A DNA stretch of 64,000 nt from Biscogniauxia marginata (Eukaryota; Ascomycota; Sordariomycetes; Xylariales; Xylariaceae). Of the stretch, positions 11,307 through 21,798 are shown piece by piece. The position numbers were made by a program, and so were the translations under genes. The DNA is taken from contig MU404115.1 of assembly GCA_022695795.1 (NCBI GenBank), forward strand, positions 1-64,000, in the 5' to 3' direction. Below the pieces are notes generated by a model that worked only from the letters and a program-made list of their open reading frames with translations, was not told where the DNA came from and did no database searches. How positions within the stretch are numbered: the first letter of the stretch is position 1; every line of letters begins with the position of its first letter.

Positions 11307-12933
11307 ATGACATCCCTCGCGGAATCTACAAGTGAGATGGAGAAGCGTCAGTCTGGCGATTCACACGGTAGTACTCCAAAACACCACAGCTATCAGAGGA
11401 TGCCAACACATTCAGCGACCCCCCAGAGTCTGGCGATACCACTGCCATCAGCGCCGCTGCGGCCTGGCAGATGGACACATCCGATTTCCCCGGGCCAAAG
11501 GCTCTATCACTCATCATGATTGGTCTCTTTCTGGCCATGTTCACCAATAACCTTGACGCCACCATCATCGCCACTGCTATCCCCTATATCACCGACGAAT
11601 TCCATACCATTGCTGACGTTGGCTGGTATGTCTCTGCGACTTTTCTAACCTTCGCCTCTTTTCAGAGCACGTGGGGGAAGGCGTACAAGTACTTTCCCCT
11701 CAAGGCCACCTTCCTATTGTCCATCTTTATATTCGAACTCGGGAGTTTGGTTTGCGCCCTGGCGCCCACGAGCACCGCCTTGATAATAGGGAGAGCCATT
11801 GCGGGTCTGGGCGCTGCCGGTGTGAGTTCCGGTGTCTTCATCATCATCGCCTTCTCTGCTCCACCCCATCACGTCCCGGCCTACATGGGCATTGCGGGTG
11901 CGACATATGCCATCGCTGCCCTGGTTGGTCCCCTTTTGGGCGGTGCCTTCACATCAAACGCTACCTGGAGATGGTGTTTCTGGATAAACTTGCCCATAGG
12001 TGCCGTTACCGCCATCATTATCGTTTTTGTCTACAAGGCTCCCAAGGCAGCTACTCCCCAGTCCGCCACCTGGAGGGAGACGATCTTGCAAATGGACCTG
12101 AATGGTACCGCACTCATCATGGCTGCCGTCGTCTGTTTCATTCTCGCCTTCCAATGGGGTGGATGGGTGAGCGCGCGCTCCTCGAGCCCCGGATCATGAA
12201 GATTCGGCGTGTCTGGGCAAACAGCGCCCACGTTTTCTTCGTTTCCGGCGGTTTCTTCGTGCTGATATACTACCTCCCGATATACTTCCAGTCTGTGCAA
12301 GGTGTCGACCCCCTGCAGTCTGGTATTCGTAGCCTGCCCGTCATCATCGGATGTTTCTTCAGCATTGCGGTCGGGTTTGTGATTGTGGTCTACTCACGCC
12401 TCTGGGCTCCTCTGATGGCGGTCGGGGCCGCGCTTGCTACCATAGGCAGCGGTCTGTTATATACGCTTGATATAAGTTCACCCTCTAGGGAATGGATTGG
12501 ATATCAGGCTCTGGTCGGTATCGGCACAGGAATAACGATGCAAATACCCATCATGGCAAATCAGGCAGCCGTCACTCCTATGGATATCTCTGCTGTCTCG
12601 GCCATCACACTATTCTTCCAGATCATTGGCGGTTCTTTCTGCGTCACTGGCGCGCAGTCCGCATTCTCCACGGTCCTTGTGAGCAAGGCGGCCGTCTATA
12701 CCCCTGAGATCGACGCATCATCTCTCATCTACATCGGTGCGACGCAGATCCGCGCGGCCTTCTCTGCCGAGCAGATCCCCGGTGTTATTCAGGCATACAT
12801 GGACGGACTGAAGGTCGCTTTCGCTTTCGCCATCGGACTTCTTGGTACCAGCTTCATCTTCACTCTGGTGCCGAGGTGGAATGCCCTACGCCCCACTGTC
12901 CCTCTGACGAGTGACAACAAAGAATCTGGCTAA
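11307..12933 (+). pseudogene. MFS multidrug transporter (DHA2-type), broken
   Basis: This is the relic of a 12-14 TM major-facilitator drug exporter. From 11471 one frame gives TM1 with the family motif LDATIIATAIPYI, motif A-like and motif C-like helices and LGGAFTSNATWRW, ending at FILAFQWGG near 12165. The second half is in another frame (about 12170-12933) and starts GERALLEPRIMK, continues IYYLPIYFQSV and runs to a normal C-terminus. In the family about 30 residues, with a helix, lie between these two points. They are absent from the DNA, so splicing cannot explain the break: this is a deletion plus frameshift. Upstream, 11307 starts an N-terminal tail in a third frame, and a shift near 11365-11400 would be needed to join it. 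Translation from 11471 alone would give a truncated half transporter. Its neighbour is the zinc-cluster regulator at 13903-15128, as in metabolite or resistance clusters. Confidence 0.8.
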
Positions 12934-13902
12934 AAATGTCAAGATATAAAGGGCGGCGAGAAGAGTTACTGGATAGGCGCTATTAGAATCGGTAGAACAT
13001 TCCTAGCGGCTCTCTGCCATGGTCATGACATTGGCCTCCGCGATAGACTTTGCTTAATCTATATAAAGTTACTATTCTTAATACTTAATTTTAAAATGAA
13101 ATTTAAATTTTAAATATTTTATATTTAATTTCATTTCATTATTTACTTTATTTAACTAAATAATTATATTTTATATAATAAATTAATAAAAAATATATAT
13201 TTATATAAGTTATTATAAATATTATTATAAAATAAATAAATATATATATAAGTGAAAAGTAATAAACTAAGTAACGGTATAAAATAATAGGGGTGAGACG
13301 GTGTATATTAAGATGTTTAAAAAAAGAACTATCTATTAAGGGTTACATAAAAGGCGCAACCTTTATATATAATAAGTATATAAATATAAAGGTATATAAT
13401 TACTTCCTTCTTAAATGATAGCACCTAATGCTTGTTATTTAACTATCATTTATTTTTTATTTAAATTATAAAAGTTTTAATATAAAATATCATGCAAGGA
13501 AGTGTTTTAATTTAATAGTGTCTTAAATAACGCTTTAATTTAAAACAAGGCTTATTATGCTACCAGGGGTAGCCTCCTGTTAACAAAGGTTACTTGCATC
13601 GCTACTAAATTCCTAAGTTGATCAACTAAACTCTTCCAAGAGACCTCAAAACTAGGTACTCAGCTAGACACAACAAGAATCAATCTTGGCCACTCTCGGA
13701 CCACGAACCATAAGGCGCCAGAGCAAACGGGGTCTCCCAAGCCTATGAAACGGACCCGATTATGACGACAGAAGCATTACGAAGCGCGTAAGACCCCTTG
13801 TAACCATTGTAGACTTCACTCGTGCGAGGTGTACTAACTCAGCCTAATCATCGCGTCAGCAATGCTACGAAGCCTTCGAATTGGGCGTCCAAGCCTCCTC
13901 GC
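12934..13902. other. Spacer with an AT-rich block (about 13050-13560)
   Basis: After the transporter relic the composition drops to very AT-rich for about 500 bp, with no frame, then returns to normal at about 13560. The last 300 bp before 13903 should hold the promoter of the zinc-cluster regulator, and possibly an upstream exon, because the frame stays open back to a TAG at 13810. I see no repeat ends. Confidence 0.6.
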
Positions 13903-15128
13903 ATGCGATCGGCCTGCATGGAATGTCATGCGGCAAAGGTATGCCACCCTTGCTCACCCGCCGTTGAGCATCGTCGCTTGGTAACTATTTGATTTTCTGA
14001 ACTCTAATACTCACTCTGTCATCTTCATAGACTCGCTGTAGCGGAGAAAAGACGGGCTGCCAGCGATGCGTCAGCTACGGTCTGGCGTGTGAGTATGGCA
14101 TGTCCATGGTTGGACGGGCATCTAAGCGGCGCAATGTCAACAGGGGAGATGGCCGAAATCCACCAGTATCGTCGCCGCAGCCGGTGACTTGTACTCCGCT
14201 AGACACGCGCCCGCCCAGTATTACAGTCGGGCCTCCAATTCAGACACGGCCGCGCGTATCTAGCGACGCAATATTCAGCGACCCCATATTCAATGACGCC
14301 ATTGACTTGTTGGAATTCAGCCCAACCGTAGCCGACGATCTCTTTGAGGTGCGCGACACGTCTGGCGAGCTGCTTAGCTCCCAAAACTTCCAGGATGGTA
14401 CGCACTTCGACGGACTCGACTTCACCCTGTTTGATCCAAAGAACGACGACCCAGCTCTGCACTCGGCGTCCGAGACCGCGCCCACTTCTTCTGTAACTGA
14501 CCTGTCGCTCAACAGCCAACCCGGCACATCCTCTGGCTCCTCGGCGCGTCGGCCAAGTATTGATCAGCAGAGTTCGATGGATATCGCGTCGGAAAGTAAC
14601 CAACTGTATGGCTATGCCATAACTCTCTGCCGCAATGTACAGCTACTCGAGTTCCATGTTCAAACCAAAACAAAAGCTATGGACAAGATCATGCAGATAA
14701 GCAAGGCATCCATTGCAAGTATTGTGAAGATCACCGACGAGACCTCATTCATGAAGTGCAAGAGTTGCCCGCCGCTCGTGCCGACGGTGATGGAGCTGAT
14801 CGTCACTCTCTACGAGGATAGCTTTCGCGCTCAGGAACAAAACCAACGGTCTTTCCAGCCAGCCGATGATTTCATGGCGATACCTCAGCTGAGGTTTGGT
14901 GTTTACCAAATCGATCCGGAGGAGCAAATCACTCTGCGAAACCACATTATCTGCGCCCAAGTGAAGACTTGCCAGGAAATCGTGCGGAAGTTGCGGAATC
15001 TGTTCACAAATCAGAGCGCGACGAGTATTGCCAGGTCTGCCTCGGCCCACGGCTGCCTTCTCTCGACCTGGTACGATGACATGGAAATGCGGATACAAAG
15101 TCTCTTAACAACCTATTCATCTACCTAA
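13903..15128 (+). CDS. Zn(II)2Cys6 transcription factor, AflR-like
   Basis: Proposed structure is join(13903..13938,14031..15128), 377 aa, with a 92-nt GT-AG intron (13939-14030) inside the zinc cluster. Joined, the N-terminus has a perfect C-x2-C-x6-C-x6-C-x2-C-x6-C binuclear cluster starting at residue 5 and ending CEYGMSM, which binds two zinc ions and contacts CGG-type DNA sites in this family. A basic linker and a Ser/Thr/Pro-rich middle follow. The C-terminal half, with CKSCPPLVPTVMELIVTLYE and VKTCQEIVRKLRNLF, resembles the aflatoxin-regulator (AflR) C-terminal domain, which points to a pathway-specific activator of a metabolite cluster. I chose the ATG at 13903 because it lies directly before the cluster; the frame is open further upstream. 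Only a broken MFS gene remains beside it, so the target pathway is unknown and the gene may be an orphan. Confidence 0.82.
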
Positions 15129-17077
15129 GACTTAGCTCCCCCGCCCGGCCCGGTTTCCCTCTTCAAGGTCCGCGATGCTTAGGGATATCTTCTCGCGGAG
15201 AACAACAAAGTTGACGTTCACCACCGATTCCTAAAGGTGTTAATAGAATGTCTAGGTGCTCGTACATATTTAACTAGGGGTTTCAAGTATTAAACTAAAA
15301 ATATTAATACTTAAAATAATAAATATAACTTGATAATAAAAAATAGTAACTATTATAAAGTTTAATTATTATTATAATATAAATAAATATAATTATAAAT
15401 AATATTAAAAATGTTAAATTAATTTTATTAAGTTATATCACTTTTAAAAGGTAATGAAATATTAAATCCGTTAATTTAACATTTTAAGTTAATTTACTTA
15501 TATATTGTTATAAGCACCGTGTTATAAGTATATAATTTTGAGAGGCGTGGTTTACTTTAATACAGGACGTTCCTCGCGTTAAAAATCAGTTATTAATCAA
15601 GTTAAGAGAGCTACGAGTATCTTTACATCCCCATTTACCAGTATCTCCCACATCTTTCCAGCACCAAGATCACCCGCAATCATCTTCCTCTTGTCGACAT
15701 TAAGGAGTTTCCAGTATTGATCATGTCGATTAATATGGTTAATTCACAGACAGGTCTCAAGTACTGGGACTTAACAGTTACGAGCTTAGAGATAGAGGTC
15801 TTAAGTGCTGCGAAAGGAGAACTACTTTGCCAAAGAAAATCGAGACAGCCAACACTCGAAATGTATTCTTCCTTTTATATTCAGAAGTGGATATTCCTAA
15901 GAAAGAAGCTTATACCGTCTTTATATCTCCCACTTTGGCCCAGGATCCTTCCGTAACATATTTGAAGCCAATGAGAGGGTCGACAAAAAGGCTGTGCTCT
16001 CCGTGATTAAGTATCTTGAAGTAATATGGCTGATCCCATTAGTTTAAGTTCAGGGGTGGGCGTGTAGTGATGGCCACGTTATCAGGCCCTAGTTGGTGGC
16101 CATCACATTCCTTTCTGCTATAACTCGTTGGCAGCGTTTGCGATGTCTCTTTTTCTCTGGATGCAGCCGCGGTTCGCCATGCTCGCACGCTGAGTGGGAA
16201 CGACAGACCATGGTAAAAGATGGGCTTGGCTTGCTTTTTTTATTTCACCCAAACCTCCTACTTCCACCCTAAGGGAGTTTACCTTTGAACTTTGATTTGA
16301 GAAGTGATGCGAAACGACCCATCACACCTAATAAGTCTTGCCGTATCAAAAATCCCCACTTCCTTGGGCGCTTGTCTTCTCTTTCTCTCACATATCTTAT
16401 AGGCTTTGGCTCATATCCCTCCAAGAATTTCCGTACTTAGGGTTAGCAAGGTCCATACAATCATACTTCAGCTTCCTTCAGAAATTCACCACATGATCAC
16501 TGCTTCTTAGACCTCAGCTGACACCGCTGCTCTTTCTCGTTCTTGCCGAAGGCTTAACAAAATATGCAAATTTATTAGCTTCCAGCTAGTTATAAAGTCA
16601 GCTACAGAGGCCCATAATCTATAGAGGTCAATACACGTGTAGCTACCTAGTCATTGTTGTATTGAATTGCATCGTGGTTGGCCTGGGGCCGCAACAAATT
16701 GTGGTCCTGTACGGCACCAATCAATAGCAAGGCTGATGTTGTTATTACATGTAATCTGCTAGATAATAGGTGGCTGCCGCTGCCAGCCGGGCCAGTTGGC
16801 CGCAGTGGGATACCCCGTGATATGCTGACATGAAGACATGAAATTCATATATAATTGGCTGCCTGCTCTGCCATCTCATACTCCCCTCGCATGAGTTGTA
16901 CAATATCAACCTCGCTTCGCCTCCGATCTGTCAAACAAAGGTCTCTAAGAGGAATTCACCTAAAATACGTCAGATGTTCCCCCACATACTTCATATGCAG
17001 CACCGAATCTATCTACCGCAGTAGCAATTTGGGCATCGAGGGCCAACGTTCTCGTTGCCTCACCACCCACCTTCGCG
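15129..17077. other. Intergenic, with AT-rich block (about 15250-15560)
   Basis: The first part is another RIP-like AT-rich block closing the GC-normal island. From about 15600 composition is normal. A decayed minus-strand coding fragment at about 15680-16045 is listed separately. The rest, including the several hundred bases before 17078, shows no convincing gene. Confidence 0.55.
15680..16045 (-). pseudogene. Possible decayed or unrecognised minus-strand gene fragment
   Basis: Minus-strand translation from about 16045 gives over 40 open residues that look protein-like (within it, GEHSLFVDPLIGFKYV and GSWAKVGDIKT). A GTATAAG donor-like site follows at about 15917. After a CAG acceptor-like site near 15820 there is a further open stretch (KSQYLRPVCELTILIDMINT) that stops near 15680. 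I do not recognise the family and see no good start upstream, so this may be a gene remnant or chance. Confidence 0.25.
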
Positions 17078-18094
17078 ATGATCTCATTCCCCACCGGAAT
17101 TGGCATCAACATTCCACGCGCAGAATTCAATAAAATACCAACAAGCTTGATTCAAGAAGTATCGAGATGGATCGAGCATGTGTTAAGTAGGATCTCCAGC
17201 CCCTTTAGGAGCGCGGCCCGCTCAGCCGCGTCTTTCTTCTCTCAACTCCCTGGTCAAATACTTCTCGGCCTTAAGCGCGCTGGTATCTGGTTACTCCTCT
17301 CTCCCATAAGGCTCATTGGTTGGCTTTGGAGACTTTCTGGCCTCGGCCCAAGGCTAGCCAAAGCGGGTGCCTGCGTGTTAAAGCTGCTGAAATGGGGTGC
17401 GATCGGAACTGCAGCACTGGTTGGTATCGTCATTGCTGGTTCTGTCGGCAGAATGCTCTACGTAAGGTACAAAACCGACCTTGGGAGTGATGCCTGGCAT
17501 TCGGATAACATGTTTCGAAACTACGGCACCATTCCTAGGAGTACCAGGTGGACAGCGCCGAACTCGCGCGCCGGCTCTCGAAATTCTCAGAATTATCGTG
17601 GGGTCAACAATCAGGAAGCAGCTAGCGATGAACGCCGGAGACGTGAAGCCGAGGAAGCAGCTCGGCGTAACAGGGAAGAAGAAAGAGAAAGAAACAGAAG
17701 ACAACAAAGAGAATCAGAGGTTACGGCAAGGCGTAAAACCCTCGAATCAATCTCAAATAATTTCGTGGCGTGGAAGAAGAAAACTGAGGCCATGATGAGT
17801 GATAGAGCCAAAATCCGCTCCATACCCCAACCCACATCTTCCCCGTGCAACGATTCGACATGCAAGGAAAGAATGGCAAGGCTAGAAATTACTTTCTGCA
17901 CCCACAACATGAAGCGGTTAGTTGACGCATACGTCGAGGTGAATAAATTGTCCATCGAAGAAAGACGACGTCTGTTAGATCAGCAAAAGAAAATGTGGCA
18001 TCCAGATAGATTCACAAGATGCTCCGAGGATGTTAAGGAAAATGTTCAACAAGTGGCGCAGGAGCTAATGAAGATCATGGACGGGTTGAAGTGA
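17078..18094 (+). CDS. Membrane protein with charged coiled coil and degenerate J-like C-terminus
   Basis: A single-exon 338-aa frame. Residues about 60-90 (an amphipathic/hydrophobic stretch, LLLSPIRLIGWLWRL) and about 105-132 (GAIGTAALVGIVIAGSVGRM) look membrane-embedded. A polar linker follows, then an Arg/Glu-rich coiled coil at about residues 185-225. The last 50 residues include LLDQQKKMWHPDRFTRC and then VQQVAQELMKIMDGL. The HPD tripeptide in a helix-loop-helix context recalls a J domain, but the segment is shorter than a canonical one, so it may be a J-like fold without proven Hsp70 stimulation. I chose the ATG at 17078 because it begins the longest frame. I do not know the family name; it behaves like an accessory-genome protein of unknown role. 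Confidence 0.7.
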   Translation: MISFPTGIGINIPRAEFNKIPTSLIQEVSRWIEHVLSRISSPFRSAARSAASFFSQLPGQILLGLKRAGIWLLLSPIRLIGWLWRLSGLGPRLAKAGACVLKLLKWGAIGTAALVGIVIAGSVGRMLYVRYKTDLGSDAWHSDNMFRNYGTIPRSTRWTAPNSRAGSRNSQNYRGVNNQEAASDERRRREAEEAARRNREEERERNRRQQRESEVTARRKTLESISNNFVAWKKKTEAMMSDRAKIRSIPQPTSSPCNDSTCKERMARLEITFCTHNMKRLVDAYVEVNKLSIEERRRLLDQQKKMWHPDRFTRCSEDVKENVQQVAQELMKIMDGLK

Positions 18095-19357
18095 AAAATG
18101 TTTTCCGGGTGCGCTCATCATTGAAGACCGGCGCAACGTATTCCTGTGGTTAGCTATGCTGATATTCATGCGAGGTCATGTCGTCCATACTCAGGGAATG
18201 TTTTACTAACATCGCCTTAAAGTTAATAGCAAAAGTGCCTAGACGTTTTTTGAGTCATTCATTTTCATTATATAATTATACGTTAGGTGACAGGTTTTAG
18301 AAACCACTTCTGTCGGTTTGCATTCGTACCAGCTTAGGGCTCATTTCCAACTTTATGAAGCTGGCATTATATAATAATACACAGTAATTTGCAAGTCAGC
18401 AGACACCGTCGTGCCGCATATTCGATACAGCACATAAGTCATGAGTTGCGGGCATGCAGCATAGCCTCCAATACCGGAGGTTTGAGGAACTAAAAACGGC
18501 ATCCTTCATGCTAAGTGTGGCACACCGGAAGCGCTTATTAACATGACTCTTACCCTCCTATTTTTTGGGTAGTAGAGCACCGGAATATTTTTCAGGTCTT
18601 TCAGAAAACTTGGTTAGGATCGGGATATGATGGCTGAGCGGGATTAGGTTCGACGGGACCTGATGAAATCCCAGTACGTCGCATCAATTCAATTGTCCAG
18701 GTTTCTTGGGGACTTTGGCTGGTGAGAGAACCTCGCATTCTCATCCCTGAGCTACATATTACAATATTGTTAGAATTGTCGGTGGTTCAACTACACCGCC
18801 ACTCTATATGGAACTTACATGCTACCAATTCTTTTTTTAAATAATACAAGTTACGGCTGATCCGATCTTCCGCGATATAGTCCTGTCAAAGGCAGGGGGG
18901 CTCAGCTCTGACCGGACCGAGTTAAACTTTCGCCACCTCACCTCAGCAGCCATGTGGCGCTCTCGTGTAAGAAAGCATGAGAGAGATATTAGGTCATCAG
19001 CCTTATGAGCTGACTCGTATTTGAACAAGCTTTCTTCATTCGGTGGTTTTCTTCTAAGGTACCGTCAAGTAACACGAGTTCGCGTATAGAGACCTCTAAT
19101 CGCGGAGAGAATTTTGGGAGAGGTGCCATGATGCGTGGTTCAGTGAACGATAATGTACTGACAGATTTGATCACCGTCATCATTTCTGTAGGACTCTATT
19201 TCCGGTTTTCAAGTATAAATAGAAAAAGTTATCGCAGGTATAGATAGTGTTTCCATTCCTTCTGTTCCATTGCAGTTCATCACAAGCGAAGTCTCTGAAT
19301 CCTACATCTCCATCTTATTCACCCTATTTCATAGATATTTTCTACACTACCTGCAAA
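18095..19357. other. Intergenic, no gene seen
   Basis: About 1.26 kb of mixed composition between two plus-strand genes. Frames are short and not protein-like. The right end holds the promoter of the secreted-protein gene (TATA-like site listed separately). Confidence 0.6.
19214..19222 (+). promoter_or_regulatory. TATA-like box before the secreted-protein gene
   Basis: TATAAATAG lies 136-144 bp upstream of the ATG at 19358, a typical distance for a fungal TATA element plus 5' leader. A pyrimidine-rich leader (19245-19350) follows. It was identified by motif and position only. Confidence 0.5.
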
Positions 19358-20007
19358 ATGCATAGTCCAATCATCCTAACCTCTCTCTTTTCCCTTTTCT
19401 CTCTTGCTCTCGCTCTCCCTCTTGAGCCCCGAGACGCCCCCGAATTCAACATCACCAGCCTGAGTGCCACCTTCCCGTACCCCGGTGTCTACGGGGTCGA
19501 CTCCGTTAACTCCTTCGTCAACATCGCATTAACCTACCCGGACGCCTCATCGACCAATGGTGCTACCCTCAGCACAACCTGCAGAGTTGACTGGCCTGCC
19601 GGCACCAATCCAGGCCCGACAGCCTGGACCCCGTGCGCCAATACAGCATTGCAATTCCGTTTGCCGGCAGATGGATGGACTGGCACCACAAACTTCCGCG
19701 TTGAGGTATGGGAGACGCTGACGGCTGATGGGTGAGTAACACTTCTTCCGAGCCATTCGGCTTTAACCTCCCTTTTGTAGACGTGGAACAGTGTCGTTGC
19801 TGACTGGGTGATCGGTACAGGGCGGGTCTGGATGCCACGCATTATCTCACATCAAACCCTGGCAACCCTAGCGACCCGAACGCGTATATGTTCTGTCTCC
19901 AAATGGGAAAATTCAACCCGTTGACTTGCACCCTAACTGGTCCGTATGGCCAGTCGCCAAGGACTGTTGTTATGTCGGCGACCAGTGAGAGTGCAAGGCC
20001 GAACTAG
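19358..20007 (+). CDS. Small secreted protein with four cysteines
   Basis: The model join(19358..19731,19821..20007) gives 186 aa. The 89-nt intron begins GTGAGT and ends ACAG; with the other nearby acceptor (19780) the frame stops at once. Residues 1-20 are a clear signal peptide (hydrophobic LFSLFSLALALP), followed by LEPRD, a possible Kex2-like or signal cleavage region. The mature part is rich in Thr, Ser, Asn and aromatic residues and has cysteines in STTCRVDW, TPCANT, MFCLQM and LTCTLT, enough for two disulfides. The alternating pattern suggests a beta-sandwich like AltA1-type secreted proteins, but this is an inference from shape, not a recognised family. A TATA-like box lies 136 bp upstream. 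It lies in gene-poor DNA close to transposon LTRs, as fungal effector candidates often do. Confidence 0.75.
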
Positions 20008-20388
20008 AATATTGGGCAGAGAGCTCGATTCCGGAAAGCGGAGATGGGGATCTGAAAAGATAGAGCCAGGACATCTTTGTAGAATGGGATAGAATCACGA
20101 ATAGATTTAGGAAAGTGTATTAGTAGTAAGCGCATTAAAAATAGCGTGTCGGTACTTACTTATAATGCTTTAAAACTTAGTTTTTTTTTATACTTATTTT
20201 TGGCTTGAAAGGAACATTTCTGCTGATCTTCCGTGAAATACATAGACGATTTAATACATGACATGTTTTAATAGATGCTTAAATAATAAAAGGCATTCAG
20301 GGGAAGGAGGGCCTGGAGAAGAATAAGACCGTATCTGGCTTTCGTAATAGTCGCCTTTTTACTTGTGCGGCAACCGTATGAATTGGCT

Positions 20389-20533
20389 TGTATCTATTGA
20401 GATGGGACGAAGATATGAGAATAGAATAATTAGATTAGTCCAAAGGTGAGTCTGTTAGGTGGACGAAGCCCACCTTTATATATAAGAGGCCCTGTGTAGG
20501 ACTGTATAGGGGTCATAGCCCCATATTTCAACA
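20389..20533 (-). repeat. Solo Copia-type LTR (left member of an inverted pair)
   Basis: On the minus strand this 145-bp unit starts TGTTGAAATATGGGGCTATG, has a TATATATAAAGG TATA-like core and a small hairpin (GGTGGGC..GTCCACC), and ends GATACA. It is clearly related to the units at 20936-21083 and 44982-45135. TG..CA ends, short length and an internal TATA fit a small Copia LTR. No target duplication flanks it. Confidence 0.7.
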
Positions 20534-20935
20534 ATAGCTGTTCAATGTTTTAACTCAACCCCGATCACCCCAATGTGTGAATGGCGAAACGCCCCAGTCT
20601 TTCAACAGTAAGCCAGACTGTTGGGAAGAAGACTCCAACGGTTGGTGATATGTCTCATCCAACCCATCATGGTTACGCGCAATGTCATCTTGCCTGTAAT
20701 ATATTCGATACAAAGCTCCATCGCGGACTCTATAAGGGCCAATTGCCAGAAGTGCAATAGCGTTCGCTTTTGTCACAAGCTCTCTCTCTCCGTATGTGTG
20801 TATATCTCATGATCAAAGTCGCTCATCTAATACGAGACTTTCCGTATTCACAATGACTCTCAATACTCATATACGTGATTCGATACGCTGTCGAGATTCG
20901 GTCCTAGATATAGTGCTGGTAATTACTCTTAACAG

Positions 20936-21083
20936 TGTTGAAATAAGGGGCTATATGACAACCCCTGATCTTCTGTATATATATATATAGATGGGCTAAG
21001 CCCATATACCTAGACTCACCTTGAACAAATATAATTGATCCTATCCTCATATATTCATCTCATCTCATCAAACGGAGATTACA
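20936..21083 (+). repeat. Solo Copia-type LTR (right member of an inverted pair)
   Basis: A 148-bp unit starting TGTTGAAATAAGGGGCTATA, with a run of TA repeats as TATA region and the same hairpin-like GGGCTAAGCCC, ending GATTACA. It is the inverted relative of 20389-20533, divergent by roughly a third, so the two are old or from different subfamilies. No 5-bp duplication is visible. Confidence 0.7.
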
Positions 21084-21798
21084 TACCATGTTAAGTACGC
21101 TTGTTGTCCATATCAAGAGCATGGGTAAGATTGAGAAGAGTTGAATGTAAAAGTTACTGTGTGACATATATCATTCGCTAGAAAGCCTTTTCGAGACCTC
21201 CGGGTGACATCGACACTATTTATACACAATTTCTACCTTTGATCTGTTCAATCGCACCCTCGCGTGCCGATACTGGCCTAAAACCGCTAATACTACTTCT
21301 AATTACGAGGACTTCTGTGACAAGGGGATGAGGCTTGGATCTATGAGTGATCTGAATCATCTATTGAAATTCATGGTGTCTCTAGGAGTCATAACATTCT
21401 AAGTTTTCTCTGACTCCTTTCGAAGGGAGAGGTATGTATTTATACACGTGTACATGCCACATGCCTGAGGCATCCATATGTGTGTTGGTCATTCTGCATA
21501 TCTTCTGACCATTCATCTCATTCCTGAACATCGGAGTCATAACCGTGTCCCCGTGTGACAACTTCAGTATTATATTTATTCGAGAGCTATATGGCCCAAG
21601 GCAATACTAGCCTACGCTATAAAATCTCCGTTAGACTCATGGCATGGGGCTCTACAGCAACCAATCCTGGTCTAAGATAAGTTCCATTCCATCTTCTCTC
21701 TATCCATTGTGCACTTTTTTTTTAACTCGTTTGACACGTGTACTAAACCTTCCCACCGCATAGTGCGGGTTTTAGGCACAGATGCGTACGAGAGCACT

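Larger units (their letters stand above)
20008..21798. other. Intergenic holding two inverted Copia-type LTRs
   Basis: No gene is visible in this 1.8 kb between the secreted-protein gene and the 3' end of the oxidoreductase gene. It contains the LTR pair at 20389-20533 and 20936-21083 (listed separately) and a 400-bp segment between them without coding character. Confidence 0.65.
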
